DNA of 56,792 nt from Clostridia bacterium (lineage in GTDB: Bacteria > Bacillota > Clostridia > Christensenellales > Aristaeellaceae). Positions 25,021 through 32,913 of the stretch are shown piece after piece (the stretch's first letter is position 1; the number at the start of each line of letters is the position of its first letter). Location: positions 1 to 56,792 of the forward strand of contig JAFSOC010000006.1 of assembly GCA_017447185.1 (NCBI GenBank). Direction: 5' to 3'. The notes under the pieces are model-generated. The model searched no databases, had not been told where the DNA came from, and saw only the letters and a list, made by a program, of their open reading frames with translations. The position numbers and the translations under genes are program-made.

Positions 25021-25060
25021 TTGACAACAATCAGTCTTTTATGATAGAAAAAAGTTGGTG

Positions 25061-25801
25061 ATGAGAATGGCACGTTCAGCGAGGAAAAAAAGTGAGAGCA
25101 ATATATATCACGTAATGCTTCGGGGAATCAATCGACAACAGATATTTATGGATGAAGAGGATTACCGGCATTTTATGAAAGTTATGGAACAGTGCCGGGA
25201 GTTAAGCCTGTTCCGTTTGTATGCATATTGCCTGATGGGGAATCACATACATATTCTCCTGCAAACAGATGGTGAACCATTGGAACAGGTAATGAAAAGA
25301 ATAGGTACAAGATTTGTTGTTTGGTACAATCAGAAGTATTACAGAACAGGACATCTGTTTCAGGATAGGTACAGAAGCGAACCGGTTCAGGATCATGGAT
25401 ACTTTCTTACAGTTCTCCGGTACATACTGAACAATCCGGTCAAAGCGGGAATATGTGAAAACGCTGAAAAATATCCATGGAGCAGTGCTGCAGATTATTT
25501 CCATAAAGAAGGGATAACAGATACTTCTTTTGCGGAGAGCATAGCAGGACGGGAAGCATTATTGGAGTATCTGAGAGAAGCATCCGATGATAAATGTATG
25601 GATGATGAGCCATCCAGACCAAACGATAAAGAGGCTCAGGAGATTATCCGAAACATTGTCGGACTTTCCGATTGGACAGCATGTGTGAAAAAAATATTTG
25701 ATCAACCGGGCAAATATGTTGGAAGCCTGCGAAAAGCAGGTTTGTCAATCAGGCAAATCAGCAGATTAACGGGATTGAGTATAAGCATAGTACGAAAATA
25801 G
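25061..25801 (+). CDS. REP-associated tyrosine transposase (RAYT, TnpA_REP)
   Basis: About 246 residues from ATG 25061 (TTG 25055 and ATG 25067 are also possible; no strong ribosome site). It is a Y1 HUH single-strand nuclease relative: IYHVMLRGINRQQIF near the N-terminus, the HUH site in YCLMGNHIHILLQ, RYRSEPVQDHGYFL, and a catalytic tyrosine candidate in YFLTVLRYILNNPVKAG. The family C-terminal helix-turn-helix-like end is present (GLSIRQISRLTGLSISIV). By family knowledge, RAYTs cut and move REP hairpins. The gene is lower in GC than its neighbours and is flanked by palindromes, indicating transfer. Confidence 0.9.
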   Translation: MRMARSARKKSESNIYHVMLRGINRQQIFMDEEDYRHFMKVMEQCRELSLFRLYAYCLMGNHIHILLQTDGEPLEQVMKRIGTRFVVWYNQKYYRTGHLFQDRYRSEPVQDHGYFLTVLRYILNNPVKAGICENAEKYPWSSAADYFHKEGITDTSFAESIAGREALLEYLREASDDKCMDDEPSRPNDKEAQEIIRNIVGLSDWTACVKKIFDQPGKYVGSLRKAGLSIRQISRLTGLSISIVRK

Positions 25802-25815
25802 GTGTCAGGAAAAAA

Positions 25816-25880
25816 CACAAAAGGACCGTCCCCTTGTGCCAGTCCCCTTGTGCTCAAAAGGACCGTCCCCTTGTGCTCAA
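25816..25880 (+). repeat. RAYT-associated palindromes, right flank (one and a half further copies)
   Basis: 25816-25838 is the exact reverse complement of the left-flank palindrome. It is followed by a half copy, CAGTCCCCTTGTGC (about 25840-25853), and another full copy with altered outer bases, TCAAAAGGACCGTCCCC then TTGTGC (about 25854-25876). Confidence 0.85.
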
Positions 25881-25900
25881 GATAACAGGAGGAAAACGGG

Positions 25901-26440
25901 ATGAAAGCGCTGGTAATCAACTGCAGCCCGGTGCGGACCGGGGCCACGGCGGAGATTGTGAAGATCATTGCGGGGCAGCTGTCCGGTCGGTATGACGTAA
26001 AAGCTGTGTGCATTGATGATTACCGCTTCAGCTTCTGCAAAGGCTGCAGGAGCTGCCACGTCACCGCGAAGTGCGTGCAGCAGGATGACGCGGACCTGCT
26101 GATGGGTGAATTTGAACAGGCGGATATCATTATCTCCGTCGCCCCATCCTACTGGGCGGATGTTCCCGGCCAGTTCAAGGCTTTCATCGACCGGTGCACT
26201 CCCTGGTGCAACACCCACGATCCCCACAGGAGCCTGCCGGCCGGCAAAAAGGGATACGCGGTGGTCCTGCGCACCGGGCCGAACATGAAGGAATGCGAGC
26301 GGCTCATCGGGACCATTGAGCACTTTTACGGCCACCTGGAAATTGAATGCTGCGGCCGGTTGGGGCTGACCGCCGTCGAACACCGGGAGGATGTGGAATC
26401 CAGAAAAGAGGAAATTATCGCGTTCTGCAAGGGGATTTGA
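25901..26440 (+). CDS. Flavodoxin-fold NAD(P)H-dependent oxidoreductase
   Basis: 179 residues. The N-terminal phosphate-binding loop is INCSPVRTGATAEIV, typical of the FMN-reductase/iron-sulfur-flavoprotein family. Cysteines in FSFCKGCRSCHVTAKC (about 46-60) resemble the cluster or redox motif of that family. APSYWADVPGQFKAFIDR is the usual FMN-contact segment. It probably transfers electrons from NAD(P)H to FMN and then to quinones or Fe-S acceptors. AGGAGG precedes the ATG; the RAYT repeats lie immediately upstream and may sit in its 5' leader. Confidence 0.85.
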   Translation: MKALVINCSPVRTGATAEIVKIIAGQLSGRYDVKAVCIDDYRFSFCKGCRSCHVTAKCVQQDDADLLMGEFEQADIIISVAPSYWADVPGQFKAFIDRCTPWCNTHDPHRSLPAGKKGYAVVLRTGPNMKECERLIGTIEHFYGHLEIECCGRLGLTAVEHREDVESRKEEIIAFCKGI

Positions 26441-26493
26441 AACCGGATTTCATTTATGATAAACTAAAAAAACATTGAATTGAAAAGAGCAGG

Positions 26494-26556
26494 GAGCCAC
26501 AGGAACCGAATCCAACGCAGGCCGCACTGTGGCCTGCGCCCTGTGGCGCACCATCA
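26494..26556 (+). repeat. Structured leader, possible relative of the RAYT palindromes
   Basis: GCCACAGG (about 26497) pairs with CCTGTGGC (about 26549), enclosing GCAGGCC/GGCCTGC. The entry GGGAGCCACAGGAACCG resembles GGGAGCCAGCGGAACCG at 32853, so this may be a diverged palindrome with an enlarged loop. It lies just before the GAF-GGDEF gene. Confidence 0.45.
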
Positions 26557-26571
26557 GGAGGAAGGAAGAAC

Positions 26572-27993
26572 ATGGACTGGAAAAGGTTTGCTGATCATTT
26601 TGATCCGATGACCTGCGTGCTGTCCGTGGAGAAGAAGCCGAACGGAAAATGCGGAACCGTTCGCATTGTGACCGGCAACCAGAAATATATCGATTCCATC
26701 GCGCTGGCATCCGGGGAAGTCGGCCTGGACTCCACGAAGAAGGTGGAGTTCGTTCCGAACAGCGAGTACACCCGCTACATCCCGAAGGACCTGAATTTCG
26801 AGGATGTGTGTTTCCGTGCAGCGGTGCTGAAGCAGCCCGTGCACAACTGCGTGCACGCGCCCCGCTATGACTTTGACATCATGGCCTACCTGATGCCCCT
26901 GGAAAGCGACGATGAGAATATGGGCTACTGCACCTTCTCCCAGGTGCTCCTTCCGAAGAACGACAATAACCTGATGTCCCTGAATATCTCCCAGGAAACC
27001 GCGATGGAAATCATCGGCACCTGTATCAAGCTGCGGGAAGACAAGCCCTTTGGCGAAATCATGCAGGAAGTGATCGAAAACATCCGGGAGATCTGCGGCG
27101 CGGAATACTGCTGTGTCCTGCTCATGGACCACAACCAGCGGAGGTGCACCGTACTGGGACAGGCCAAGTCGGCGGAATCCAGCCTGACGAAAATGGAGGA
27201 TTACCTGGACGAGGATTTCTATTCCCTGGCGGAAACCTGGATGGATACCATGAGCGGCAGCTTCTGCATCGTGGTGCGGGACCGGCAGGATATGGACTTT
27301 ATCAAAGAGCGGAACCCGGCCTGGTATCAGTCGCTGAAGGCGGCCCGGGTGGAGCGCCTGGTGCTGTTCCCCCTGATCTCCCGCGGGCGCCTGCTCGGAT
27401 ACATTTACGCCTCGAACTTCCAGGAGGATGATGCCGGCCACATCAAGGATACCCTGGAGCTGACCACCTACTTCATCGCCTCGGAGATCGCCAACAACCA
27501 GTTCATCGAGCAGCTGCAGGAAATGAGCAAGATGGACCTGCTGACCGGCGTGATGAACCGGAACGCCATGAACGAGCGGATTACCGCCATGACCGATGCG
27601 GCGGGCGTGGTGCCCGCGCAGCTGGGCATCGTCTTTGCCGACATGAACGGCCTCAAGTTCATCAACGACCACCAGGGCCATGAGGCGGGGGACCTGCTGC
27701 TGAAGAACGCGGCGATCATCCTGCAGAACACCTTTGCCGGCGGGGAAATCTACCGGGCCGGCGGCGATGAATTCTTCATCCTTGTGCCGGGCGCGGACGA
27801 AAAAGAGCTGCAGGCAAAGATCGCGGAGATCAAGAACCGGTCCAGGCTGTTTGACAACGTCAGCTTCGCCGCGGGCTACTGCGTTGTCCGGGCCGGAATG
27901 GATCCGCGGAAGGCCCTGTCCGAAGCGGACGCGATGATGTATGAGGACAAGGAAAACTGCTATCGGGAAAACCCGGAACTGAAGCGGGACTAA
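26572..27993 (+). CDS. Cytoplasmic GAF-GGDEF diguanylate cyclase
   Basis: 473 residues, no membrane segment. An uncharacterised N-terminal region (1-145) is followed by a GAF-like domain (about 160-305, REICGAEYCCVLLMD) and a GGDEF domain (about 315-473). The active site is RAGGDEFFILVPG and the metal/guanine contacts are in FADMNGLKFINDHQGHEAGD. As in the cyclase at 21640, no I-site RxxD is present. It probably makes cyclic di-GMP on an intracellular signal. AGGAGGAAGG precedes the ATG; a strong hairpin lies in the leader. Confidence 0.88.
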   Translation: MDWKRFADHFDPMTCVLSVEKKPNGKCGTVRIVTGNQKYIDSIALASGEVGLDSTKKVEFVPNSEYTRYIPKDLNFEDVCFRAAVLKQPVHNCVHAPRYDFDIMAYLMPLESDDENMGYCTFSQVLLPKNDNNLMSLNISQETAMEIIGTCIKLREDKPFGEIMQEVIENIREICGAEYCCVLLMDHNQRRCTVLGQAKSAESSLTKMEDYLDEDFYSLAETWMDTMSGSFCIVVRDRQDMDFIKERNPAWYQSLKAARVERLVLFPLISRGRLLGYIYASNFQEDDAGHIKDTLELTTYFIASEIANNQFIEQLQEMSKMDLLTGVMNRNAMNERITAMTDAAGVVPAQLGIVFADMNGLKFINDHQGHEAGDLLLKNAAIILQNTFAGGEIYRAGGDEFFILVPGADEKELQAKIAEIKNRSRLFDNVSFAAGYCVVRAGMDPRKALSEADAMMYEDKENCYRENPELKRD

Positions 27994-28009
27994 AGACGAA
28001 AGCAAACCA

Positions 28010-28041
28010 AAGGGCGGTGCCGGACAGGTCACCGCCCTTTC
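28010..28041 (+). terminator. Terminator after the GAF-GGDEF gene
   Basis: AAAGGGCGGTG and CACCGCCCTTT pair around CCGGACAGGT. The T-run is short. Confidence 0.7.
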
Positions 28042-28256
28042 AGCAGGCAACTCTACGAAGCGTAGGTTGTATTCTTCCGACCGGGAGGGCAGTTATGACA
28101 GCGCGAAGGAGAGAAGGGAACTGGAGAAAGCGGCCAAAATGATCTTCGGATAACGCCTGTCCGGAAGAGCGGAATATTGTGGCGGGGACGGGAATGCGGT
28201 ATAATCAGGGAAACGAAAACCCGCGGAGCCGGACAGAGAGAAAGGAACCCGCCCCG

Positions 28257-29168
28257 ATGAAAAAACTGCACCTGATCATGAATCCCAATGCCGGGACGCG
28301 CCAGGGACGGCGCCTGCTCCCGGATTTTGTTTCCGTCTTTAACCGGGCGGGATACCTGTGTTCCGTGTACCTGACGGAGAAGCGCGGGGACGCGGTGGAG
28401 TATACCCGGGAGCAGACCGGGGACGCGGACCTGATCGTCGCCTGCGGCGGCGACGGCACGCTGAACGAGGTGATTACGGGACTCCTGCAGGGCGGACGGA
28501 AAGCGCCCGTCGGCTATATTCCCTGCGGAAGCACCAATGACTTCGCCACTGGCCTGGGGATCCCGAAACAGCCGCTGAAGGCGGCGGAAGCCATTGTGGA
28601 GGGCGGCTCCTGCATGCTGGATGTGGGCCTCTTCGGCAGGGACCGGTATTTCAGCTATACCGCGTCCTTCGGCGCCTTTACCAGCGTTTCCTGGTCCACG
28701 CCGCAGAATGTCAAGAACGTGATCGGCCATGCCGCCTATATCCTGGAGGGCATCCGCTCCCTGGCGGATATCCGGCCCATCCATATGAAGATCACTGCGG
28801 ACGGGCAGGAATATGAGAACGACTATCTTTTCGCGGCCATCTGCAATTCCACATCCCTGGGCGGGGTGCTGAAGCTGGCGGACAGCCAGGTCCACATGAA
28901 CGACGGCCTCTTTGAAGCCCTGTTCATTCCCTTCCCGCCGGACCTGATTGTCCTCAACCAGATCCTGAATGCCCTGCGGACCTATCACTACGATCATCCG
29001 TCGCTGCATTTCCTCCGGGCTTCCAGCTTTACCTTTGAAGGCGATCCGGAGGTGAAATGGACCCTGGACGGGGAGGAGGCCGAAGGCGCCGGCGTTATCG
29101 AAATCCGCAACATCCACGATGCTGTCAGGATCCGGCGGGCGACCGTCAAACTCCCGGAATGCCGGTAA
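28257..29168 (+). CDS. Diacylglycerol/lipid kinase (DagK/YegS family)
   Basis: 303 residues from ATG 28257, chosen because AGAAAGGAA lies upstream and the family N-terminus starts there (MKKLHLIMNPNAGTRQGR). The nucleotide-binding signature CGGDGTLNEV and PCGSTNDFATGL are intact. The C-terminal beta domain follows (LGGVLKLADSQVHMNDG). The family phosphorylates diacylglycerol or related lipids for phospholipid recycling. The frame is open 26 codons further upstream but without a ribosome site. Confidence 0.9.
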   Translation: MKKLHLIMNPNAGTRQGRRLLPDFVSVFNRAGYLCSVYLTEKRGDAVEYTREQTGDADLIVACGGDGTLNEVITGLLQGGRKAPVGYIPCGSTNDFATGLGIPKQPLKAAEAIVEGGSCMLDVGLFGRDRYFSYTASFGAFTSVSWSTPQNVKNVIGHAAYILEGIRSLADIRPIHMKITADGQEYENDYLFAAICNSTSLGGVLKLADSQVHMNDGLFEALFIPFPPDLIVLNQILNALRTYHYDHPSLHFLRASSFTFEGDPEVKWTLDGEEAEGAGVIEIRNIHDAVRIRRATVKLPECR

Positions 29169-29221
29169 CGGCTTGCCAAAGAAATTGACGGGTCATTCGT
29201 TTGTTTTGGCGGAGGTGCTTT

Positions 29222-29251
29222 GCTGCCGCGAGGATGCGGCAGCCTTTTTTT
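29222..29251 (+). terminator. Terminator after the lipid kinase gene
   Basis: GCTGCCGC (29222-29229) and GCGGCAGC (29236-29243), then C and T8. Confidence 0.9.
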
Positions 29252-29456
29252 CGCATCATTATAAAATTAATTTTTTGTTACATAACCATTTCGATTTTTC
29301 ATGCGTATCAATATGTGAAAGCAGTCCGCAAGGACCGGAAGGAGAATGATCCGATGCGACATCCAGGCATTCCATCCGCCCTTTCCTGACAGGGGAAGGG
29401 GCGGAAAACAACAACGGGTATTACTCAAATATATATGATTAACGGAGGAAAAAACC

Positions 29457-30332
29457 ATGAAGAAACTTGTATCTATCCTGATGGCTGTACTGATGATGGC
29501 GGTCCTGCTGCCCCACGCTGTGGCGGAAGAGGAAGCGCCCCTCGACGTGAACGGACTGTGGGCAGATCCCGAGTTCGACCGCACCGCGATCACGATCCTG
29601 AACGACGACGAAGGCTGGGCCTCCGACCTGCTGGGCGGAAAGGCCGACGGCGGCTACATCATCGAGATGTACTGGAGCAATTCCGCGGATTCCTATGACA
29701 GCTACCGGATGGTGGCCCACCGGGAAGGCAACAGCCTGGTCTACGACAACGGCCTGTATGTCCGCGTCACCAGCGAGGACAGCGAGGAAAACGCGGGCTC
29801 GGAGGAGCTGATTTCGGACGCGGGCAAGGGCAGCTTCACGCTGACGGAGGACGGCACCCTGAAGTGGGAGGATTCCGTGGTGGAAGCGGCGGCCGAGATG
29901 AAACTGGCACGGGAGCCCATGGATACGCCCACCGCCCAGGAACTGGCGGATGAATACTTCAAGGTCATCGCGGCCGTGGAGACGGGCAGTGCCGGCACAT
30001 CCCTGAAGCAGGCGGAAGCTGTACTGGGTGTCTACCAGTTCTGCTTCAACCATGCCCTGTGGCTGGCGGATCCGGATACGCTGGGCGCGAACATGCTGGC
30101 GGCCCGGGAAATGCTGACGGAGGAAGAAGCCGCGGCCTTCGATGAAAACGAACCGGCCATCACCGCGGAAGCCATCCGCCTGCTGGTGGAAGATGAAGCG
30201 GTCACCGAAGCCTACGAAGAAGCGGGCCTGCTTGAGCACATCGAAAGCCTGCGGAACGACGCCACCGTGCGCAGCGGCGTGTCCTACTTCCTGGCCTGCG
30301 TGGCGACGCTGGAAAACATCGGCGAACCGTAA
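29457..30332 (+). CDS. Secreted acidic protein of unknown function
   Basis: 291 residues. Signal peptide about 1-23 (VLLPHAVAEE). The N-terminal half is beta-rich (VNGLWADPEFDRTAITIL through WEDSVV), a lipocalin-like or META-like pattern. The C-terminal half (about 155-291) is helical and strongly acidic (REMLTEEEAAAFDENEPA). No family is recognised. RBS AACGGAGGAA precedes the ATG. A CCGCCCTTTCC/GGAAGGGGCGG hairpin lies in the leader at about 29378-29405. Confidence 0.72.
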   Translation: MKKLVSILMAVLMMAVLLPHAVAEEEAPLDVNGLWADPEFDRTAITILNDDEGWASDLLGGKADGGYIIEMYWSNSADSYDSYRMVAHREGNSLVYDNGLYVRVTSEDSEENAGSEELISDAGKGSFTLTEDGTLKWEDSVVEAAAEMKLAREPMDTPTAQELADEYFKVIAAVETGSAGTSLKQAEAVLGVYQFCFNHALWLADPDTLGANMLAAREMLTEEEAAAFDENEPAITAEAIRLLVEDEAVTEAYEEAGLLEHIESLRNDATVRSGVSYFLACVATLENIGEP

Positions 30333-30383
30333 GATAAACTGATCGCAACCGGATAAAAAGAAGAATCATTCTCTGTAAGCAGA

Positions 30384-30417
30384 AAATGGAAGGGAGCCTC
30401 CCTTCCATTTCTGTTTT
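30384..30417 (+). terminator. Terminator after the secreted protein gene
   Basis: AAATGGAAGGGAG (30384-30396) and CTCCCTTCCATTT (30398-30410) form a 13-bp stem, followed by CTGTTTTTT. Confidence 0.85.
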
Positions 30418-30477
30418 TTCATGTTTATCAGGCCTCAAGGTTCCGGTACCAGTAAACTCCCAGGATGACAAGTAAGA

Positions 30478-30531
30478 AAAGGAGGCCGTGAAGCTCAGGA
30501 TTTTTCAATCCTTTTCTTCACGGCCTCTTTT
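30478..30531. terminator. Long two-tier hairpin, probable bidirectional terminator
   Basis: GAGGCCGTGAAG (30482-30493) pairs with CTTCACGGCCTC (30516-30527), extended by AAAA/TTTT outside and a GGATT/AATCC hairpin inside. It sits downstream of the minus-strand gene at 30561. Confidence 0.6.
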
Positions 30532-30560
30532 ACGGTCCGGGAAATCAGAGGGTGTCCGAT

Positions 30561-30842
30561 TCATGAAATATGGCAGATTTCCTTTGCCCTGGCGAGATCC
30601 TTTTTCCTGACATAGATAAAATACACATAGCTGATCTGATCGGAGAAAGCCGAGGCGGACAGCCCGCCTTTATAAGCGCCGACACCGACGCCGGCATGAA
30701 TCGATTTTCCCAGCCCCGTATGATTCTGAACGGTCTTCATATAATAGGGAATATGGGCAGCCTTTAACGCTTCCCTGGCTTTGGCGGCGGTTTCGCTTGA
30801 ACTGTCCGCCAGTAACCTGCTTCGGTTTAAAATCGTTATCAT
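30561..30842 (-). CDS. Small DUF2007-like protein
   Basis: 93 residues from ATG 30842, with GGAGGG about five bases upstream; a longer frame to 30968 lacks support. The pattern MITILNRSRLLADSS, then AKAREALKAAHIPYY and a C-terminal YFIYVRKKDLARAKEI, recalls the short DUF2007/putative signal-transducing fold. No function can be assigned. It stands alone between two hairpins. Confidence 0.6.
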   Translation of the reverse strand: MITILNRSRLLADSSSETAAKAREALKAAHIPYYMKTVQNHTGLGKSIHAGVGVGAYKGGLSASAFSDQISYVYFIYVRKKDLARAKEICHIS

Positions 30843-30931
30843 GTTTCCCTCCGGTGATCTGGATTCCGTCTTGTCACTATTATACCGGAAAACGCCATCG
30901 CAAACCAGATCCAAATCCGGCTGAACGAATC

Positions 30932-30951
30932 GGACCGTCCCCAATGGCTCC
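30932..30951 (+). repeat. Core fragment of the RAYT-type palindrome
   Basis: GGACCGTCCCCAATGGCTCC carries the same ACCGTCCCC core as the copies flanking the RAYT gene, but the 5' arm has decayed. It abuts the -35 box of the next gene. Confidence 0.6.
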
Positions 30952-30989
30952 TTGACAACAGTAGTCATAATCGGCTACAATCTGACTAC
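30952..30989 (+). promoter_or_regulatory. Promoter with operator-like inverted repeat
   Basis: TTGACA (30952-30957), 18 bp, TACAAT (30976-30981). GTAGTCA (30961-30967) and TGACTAC (30983-30989) form an inverted repeat bracketing the -10 box. Confidence 0.65.
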
Positions 30990-31011
30990 GAATGAAGGAG
31001 GAAAAAACAAA

Positions 31012-31374
31012 ATGAAAAAGAAGATTATTGCTCTGGTACTGGTTCTGATTGTGGGTCTGGCAGTATTCGCCTCCTGCGGCAAGAAGGAAGAAAAGACAGC
31101 TGACATGAATTTCACGGTTTACAATACCGCCGGTGTCCAGATTCAATACACGATCAAATGCAACAAAACCGGCAAATTTGCTTCCGGCACTGTTGAAGAC
31201 GGCGGCAAGCAGGAGGCCAAACTGAACTGCGCTGTGAATGACGCCGGCGAACCGGACCTGACGGTGGAAGCCAAGACTCCTGACGGCTCGCAGACCCGGA
31301 CCCTGAATTATAAAACTGACGTCATCACCGTCACGAAGACCGGCAGTATCGATTTCACGCTTCCCGTGAACTGA
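31012..31374 (+). CDS. Small lipoprotein of unknown function
   Basis: 120 residues from ATG 31012; AAGGAGG (30995-31001) rules out upstream alternative starts. Signal sequence MKKKIIALVLVLIVGLAV and lipobox FASC (Cys21) give a membrane-anchored lipoprotein. The mature part is a single beta-rich domain (NFTVYNTAGVQIQYTIKC). Its own promoter with an inverted repeat suggests regulated expression. Confidence 0.75.
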   Translation: MKKKIIALVLVLIVGLAVFASCGKKEEKTADMNFTVYNTAGVQIQYTIKCNKTGKFASGTVEDGGKQEAKLNCAVNDAGEPDLTVEAKTPDGSQTRTLNYKTDVITVTKTGSIDFTLPVN

Positions 31375-31412
31375 GCAATCAGACAGAAAGCAAAGTACAT
31401 CAAGCATTAAGC

Positions 31413-31443
31413 AACACCGGCTGCGGCGCAGCCGGTGTTTTTT
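31413..31443 (+). terminator. Terminator after the lipoprotein gene
   Basis: AACACCGGCTGC, loop GGC, GCAGCCGGTGTT, then T-run; a perfect 12-bp stem. Confidence 0.92.
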
Positions 31444-31537
31444 CGCATGTCAGCGGCCGCCGCGAAAACCCACTGCAAAAAAGCGGAAAGATATGCTAAG
31501 ATGGATTGTCCAAAGAATGAAAAGGAGACCATAAAGC

Positions 31538-32500
31538 ATGAAAAGCATCAGGATAACCGTTTCCCTTGTCTTGGCACTCATGATGATTCTCGGATGCGTC
31601 TGCGCGTCTGCAGAAAACAGTGAATGGATCTGCCCCGGATGCGGGGCGTCTGGCACCGCCAATTTCTGCACAAAATGCGGAACAAAGAGGCCTGAGGAAA
31701 TGATCTGTCCCGGCTGCGGAGAAAAATATGCAGCGGATTCCGGCGCAATCTTCTGCGGAAGCTGCGGAACAAAGCTCCGGCAGGAAGCCTCCGTCCGGAT
31801 GAAATATGAAGGCCCCGGCTTCGATTCCCCGGAGGAAGCGCTGGCATGCTATATGGAAGGCCTGAAAAACCTGGATTTTAATCAGATGCTCAGCGCCTTT
31901 GCCTGGGAAACCCAGATGGAGCACTATTCCGTTCTGTCGCGAATCGAGTACACGCGCACCTGGTATCAGAGCCTGCATCCCAGGATGCCGTCGCTGAACA
32001 GCTTTCTGTTTTCCGTCAACCTGAACGATCTGCGCTCTTCTCAGATTGATCTGATTACCCGGTCTGTTGAAGCGTATATCCTGGGAGAAGATTCTCCGGG
32101 AAAATCATCAAGGGGCATGATTGAATTTGAAAAGGATACGGATCAGGCCGCGGAGTTCCTGAATAAATTCGATAACGGCAGGCTGGAAAAACTGGCCCAG
32201 ATGACAAATATACGGTTTGTCACGCCTGACGCAGTCACAGATGATAAATTTTCCATTGAAAGCAACCAGAAATCCTTTCACCGGGAGACCGCCTGCTACG
32301 GAGCGGATGAAACAATAAACATGGTAGGCCTTGCCAATGTCGGGGATGAAACTTTCTATTGCTGTCCCACCATATGCCGCTACGGCGGGAAGTGGTATCT
32401 CGTTTCCGTCTCCAGCAGGACAAGTAACTTTCTCGGTTTTTCAGTAGATAAGCAGGCTTTTGCATGCGGAAAGGGTGAAATAACGGATCTGGCCAGGTAA
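31538..32500 (+). CDS. Exported double zinc-ribbon protein
   Basis: 320 residues. A signal peptide (about 1-25, VCASAE) is followed directly by two zinc ribbons: CPGCGASGTANFCTKCG and CPGCGEKYAAD...FCGSCG (about 31-88). The rest (about 95-320) is an NTF2-like or otherwise unassigned domain starting GPGFDSPEEALACYMEGL, a pattern common in exported DUF proteins. Zinc ribbons of this type are normally cytoplasmic, so their pairing with a signal peptide is odd. AAAGGAG precedes the ATG. Confidence 0.75.
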   Translation: MKSIRITVSLVLALMMILGCVCASAENSEWICPGCGASGTANFCTKCGTKRPEEMICPGCGEKYAADSGAIFCGSCGTKLRQEASVRMKYEGPGFDSPEEALACYMEGLKNLDFNQMLSAFAWETQMEHYSVLSRIEYTRTWYQSLHPRMPSLNSFLFSVNLNDLRSSQIDLITRSVEAYILGEDSPGKSSRGMIEFEKDTDQAAEFLNKFDNGRLEKLAQMTNIRFVTPDAVTDDKFSIESNQKSFHRETACYGADETINMVGLANVGDETFYCCPTICRYGGKWYLVSVSSRTSNFLGFSVDKQAFACGKGEITDLAR

Positions 32501-32509
32501 CGGAGTGCT

Positions 32510-32547
32510 GGTACCCAGGGAGCCGGAGGAACCGGCCCTCTGGTACC
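32510..32547 (+). repeat. Large palindrome related to the RAYT repeats
   Basis: GGTACC ends enclose CAGGG...CCCTCTG and CCGG...CCGG arms with loop AGGAA. The segment GGAACCGGCCCTCTGG resembles GGAACCGTCCCCCTGG at 32863. Confidence 0.6.
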
Positions 32548-32627
32548 CACTTTGCACAGAAACCCCGGTGTGGTATAATCCTTTTCAGAAAACCAACTGC
32601 CAATACCACAGAACAGGAGAGAAAAAG

Positions 32628-32837
32628 ATGAACAAAACGGCCAGATACATTTTGATCGGTGTCGGTTCCTTTATCGGCATCTTACTGATCATTGTCCTTA
32701 TTCGTGTTCTGATTAAAGGAATTCCATTCGCGGACGGAATCAGGAACTGGAGCAACTGGCTGATCGCCGCCGCCGGCGGTATCGCAATGGTCTATTCTGC
32801 CTGGAAAAAGGATCAGGAGAAGAATCATAAAACCTGA
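32628..32837 (+). CDS. Small two-helix membrane protein
   Basis: 69 residues from ATG 32628 with AGGAGA about nine bases upstream. Helices at about 7-29 (ILIGVGSFIGILLIIVLIRV) and 43-60 (WLIAAAGGIAMVYSAW), with a charged tail KKDQEKNHKT. No family recognised. It sits between two palindromic repeats. Confidence 0.6.
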   Translation: MNKTARYILIGVGSFIGILLIIVLIRVLIKGIPFADGIRNWSNWLIAAAGGIAMVYSAWKKDQEKNHKT

Positions 32838-32856
32838 TTCCTCAGTTCCGGAGGGA

Positions 32857-32900
32857 GCCAGCGGAACCGTCCCCCTGGCGCGTTCCGTCCCCCTGGCGAC
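32857..32900 (+). repeat. RAYT-type palindrome with altered stem, plus half copy
   Basis: GCCAG at 32857 and CTGGC at 32879 close a 23-nt unit with core GGAACCGTCCCC. A half copy, GTTCCGTCCCCCTGGCG, follows at about 32882-32898. Same length and core as the RAYT flanks, but a different outer stem. Confidence 0.75.
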
Positions 32901-32913
32901 CATAACAAATTGC

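Noticed and set aside
26494-26571. A cyclic-di-GMP riboswitch before the GAF-GGDEF gene
   Set aside because: The conserved GEMM elements are not present; only nested plain hairpins are seen.
28040-28152. A frame ending SAKERRELEKAAKMIFG before a stop
   Set aside because: It looks protein-like and could be a gene tail, but has no start, no ribosome site and no recognisable family.
29347-29439. A 30-codon frame before the secreted protein gene
   Set aside because: The AAGGAG is too close to its ATG and the frame runs through the leader hairpin.
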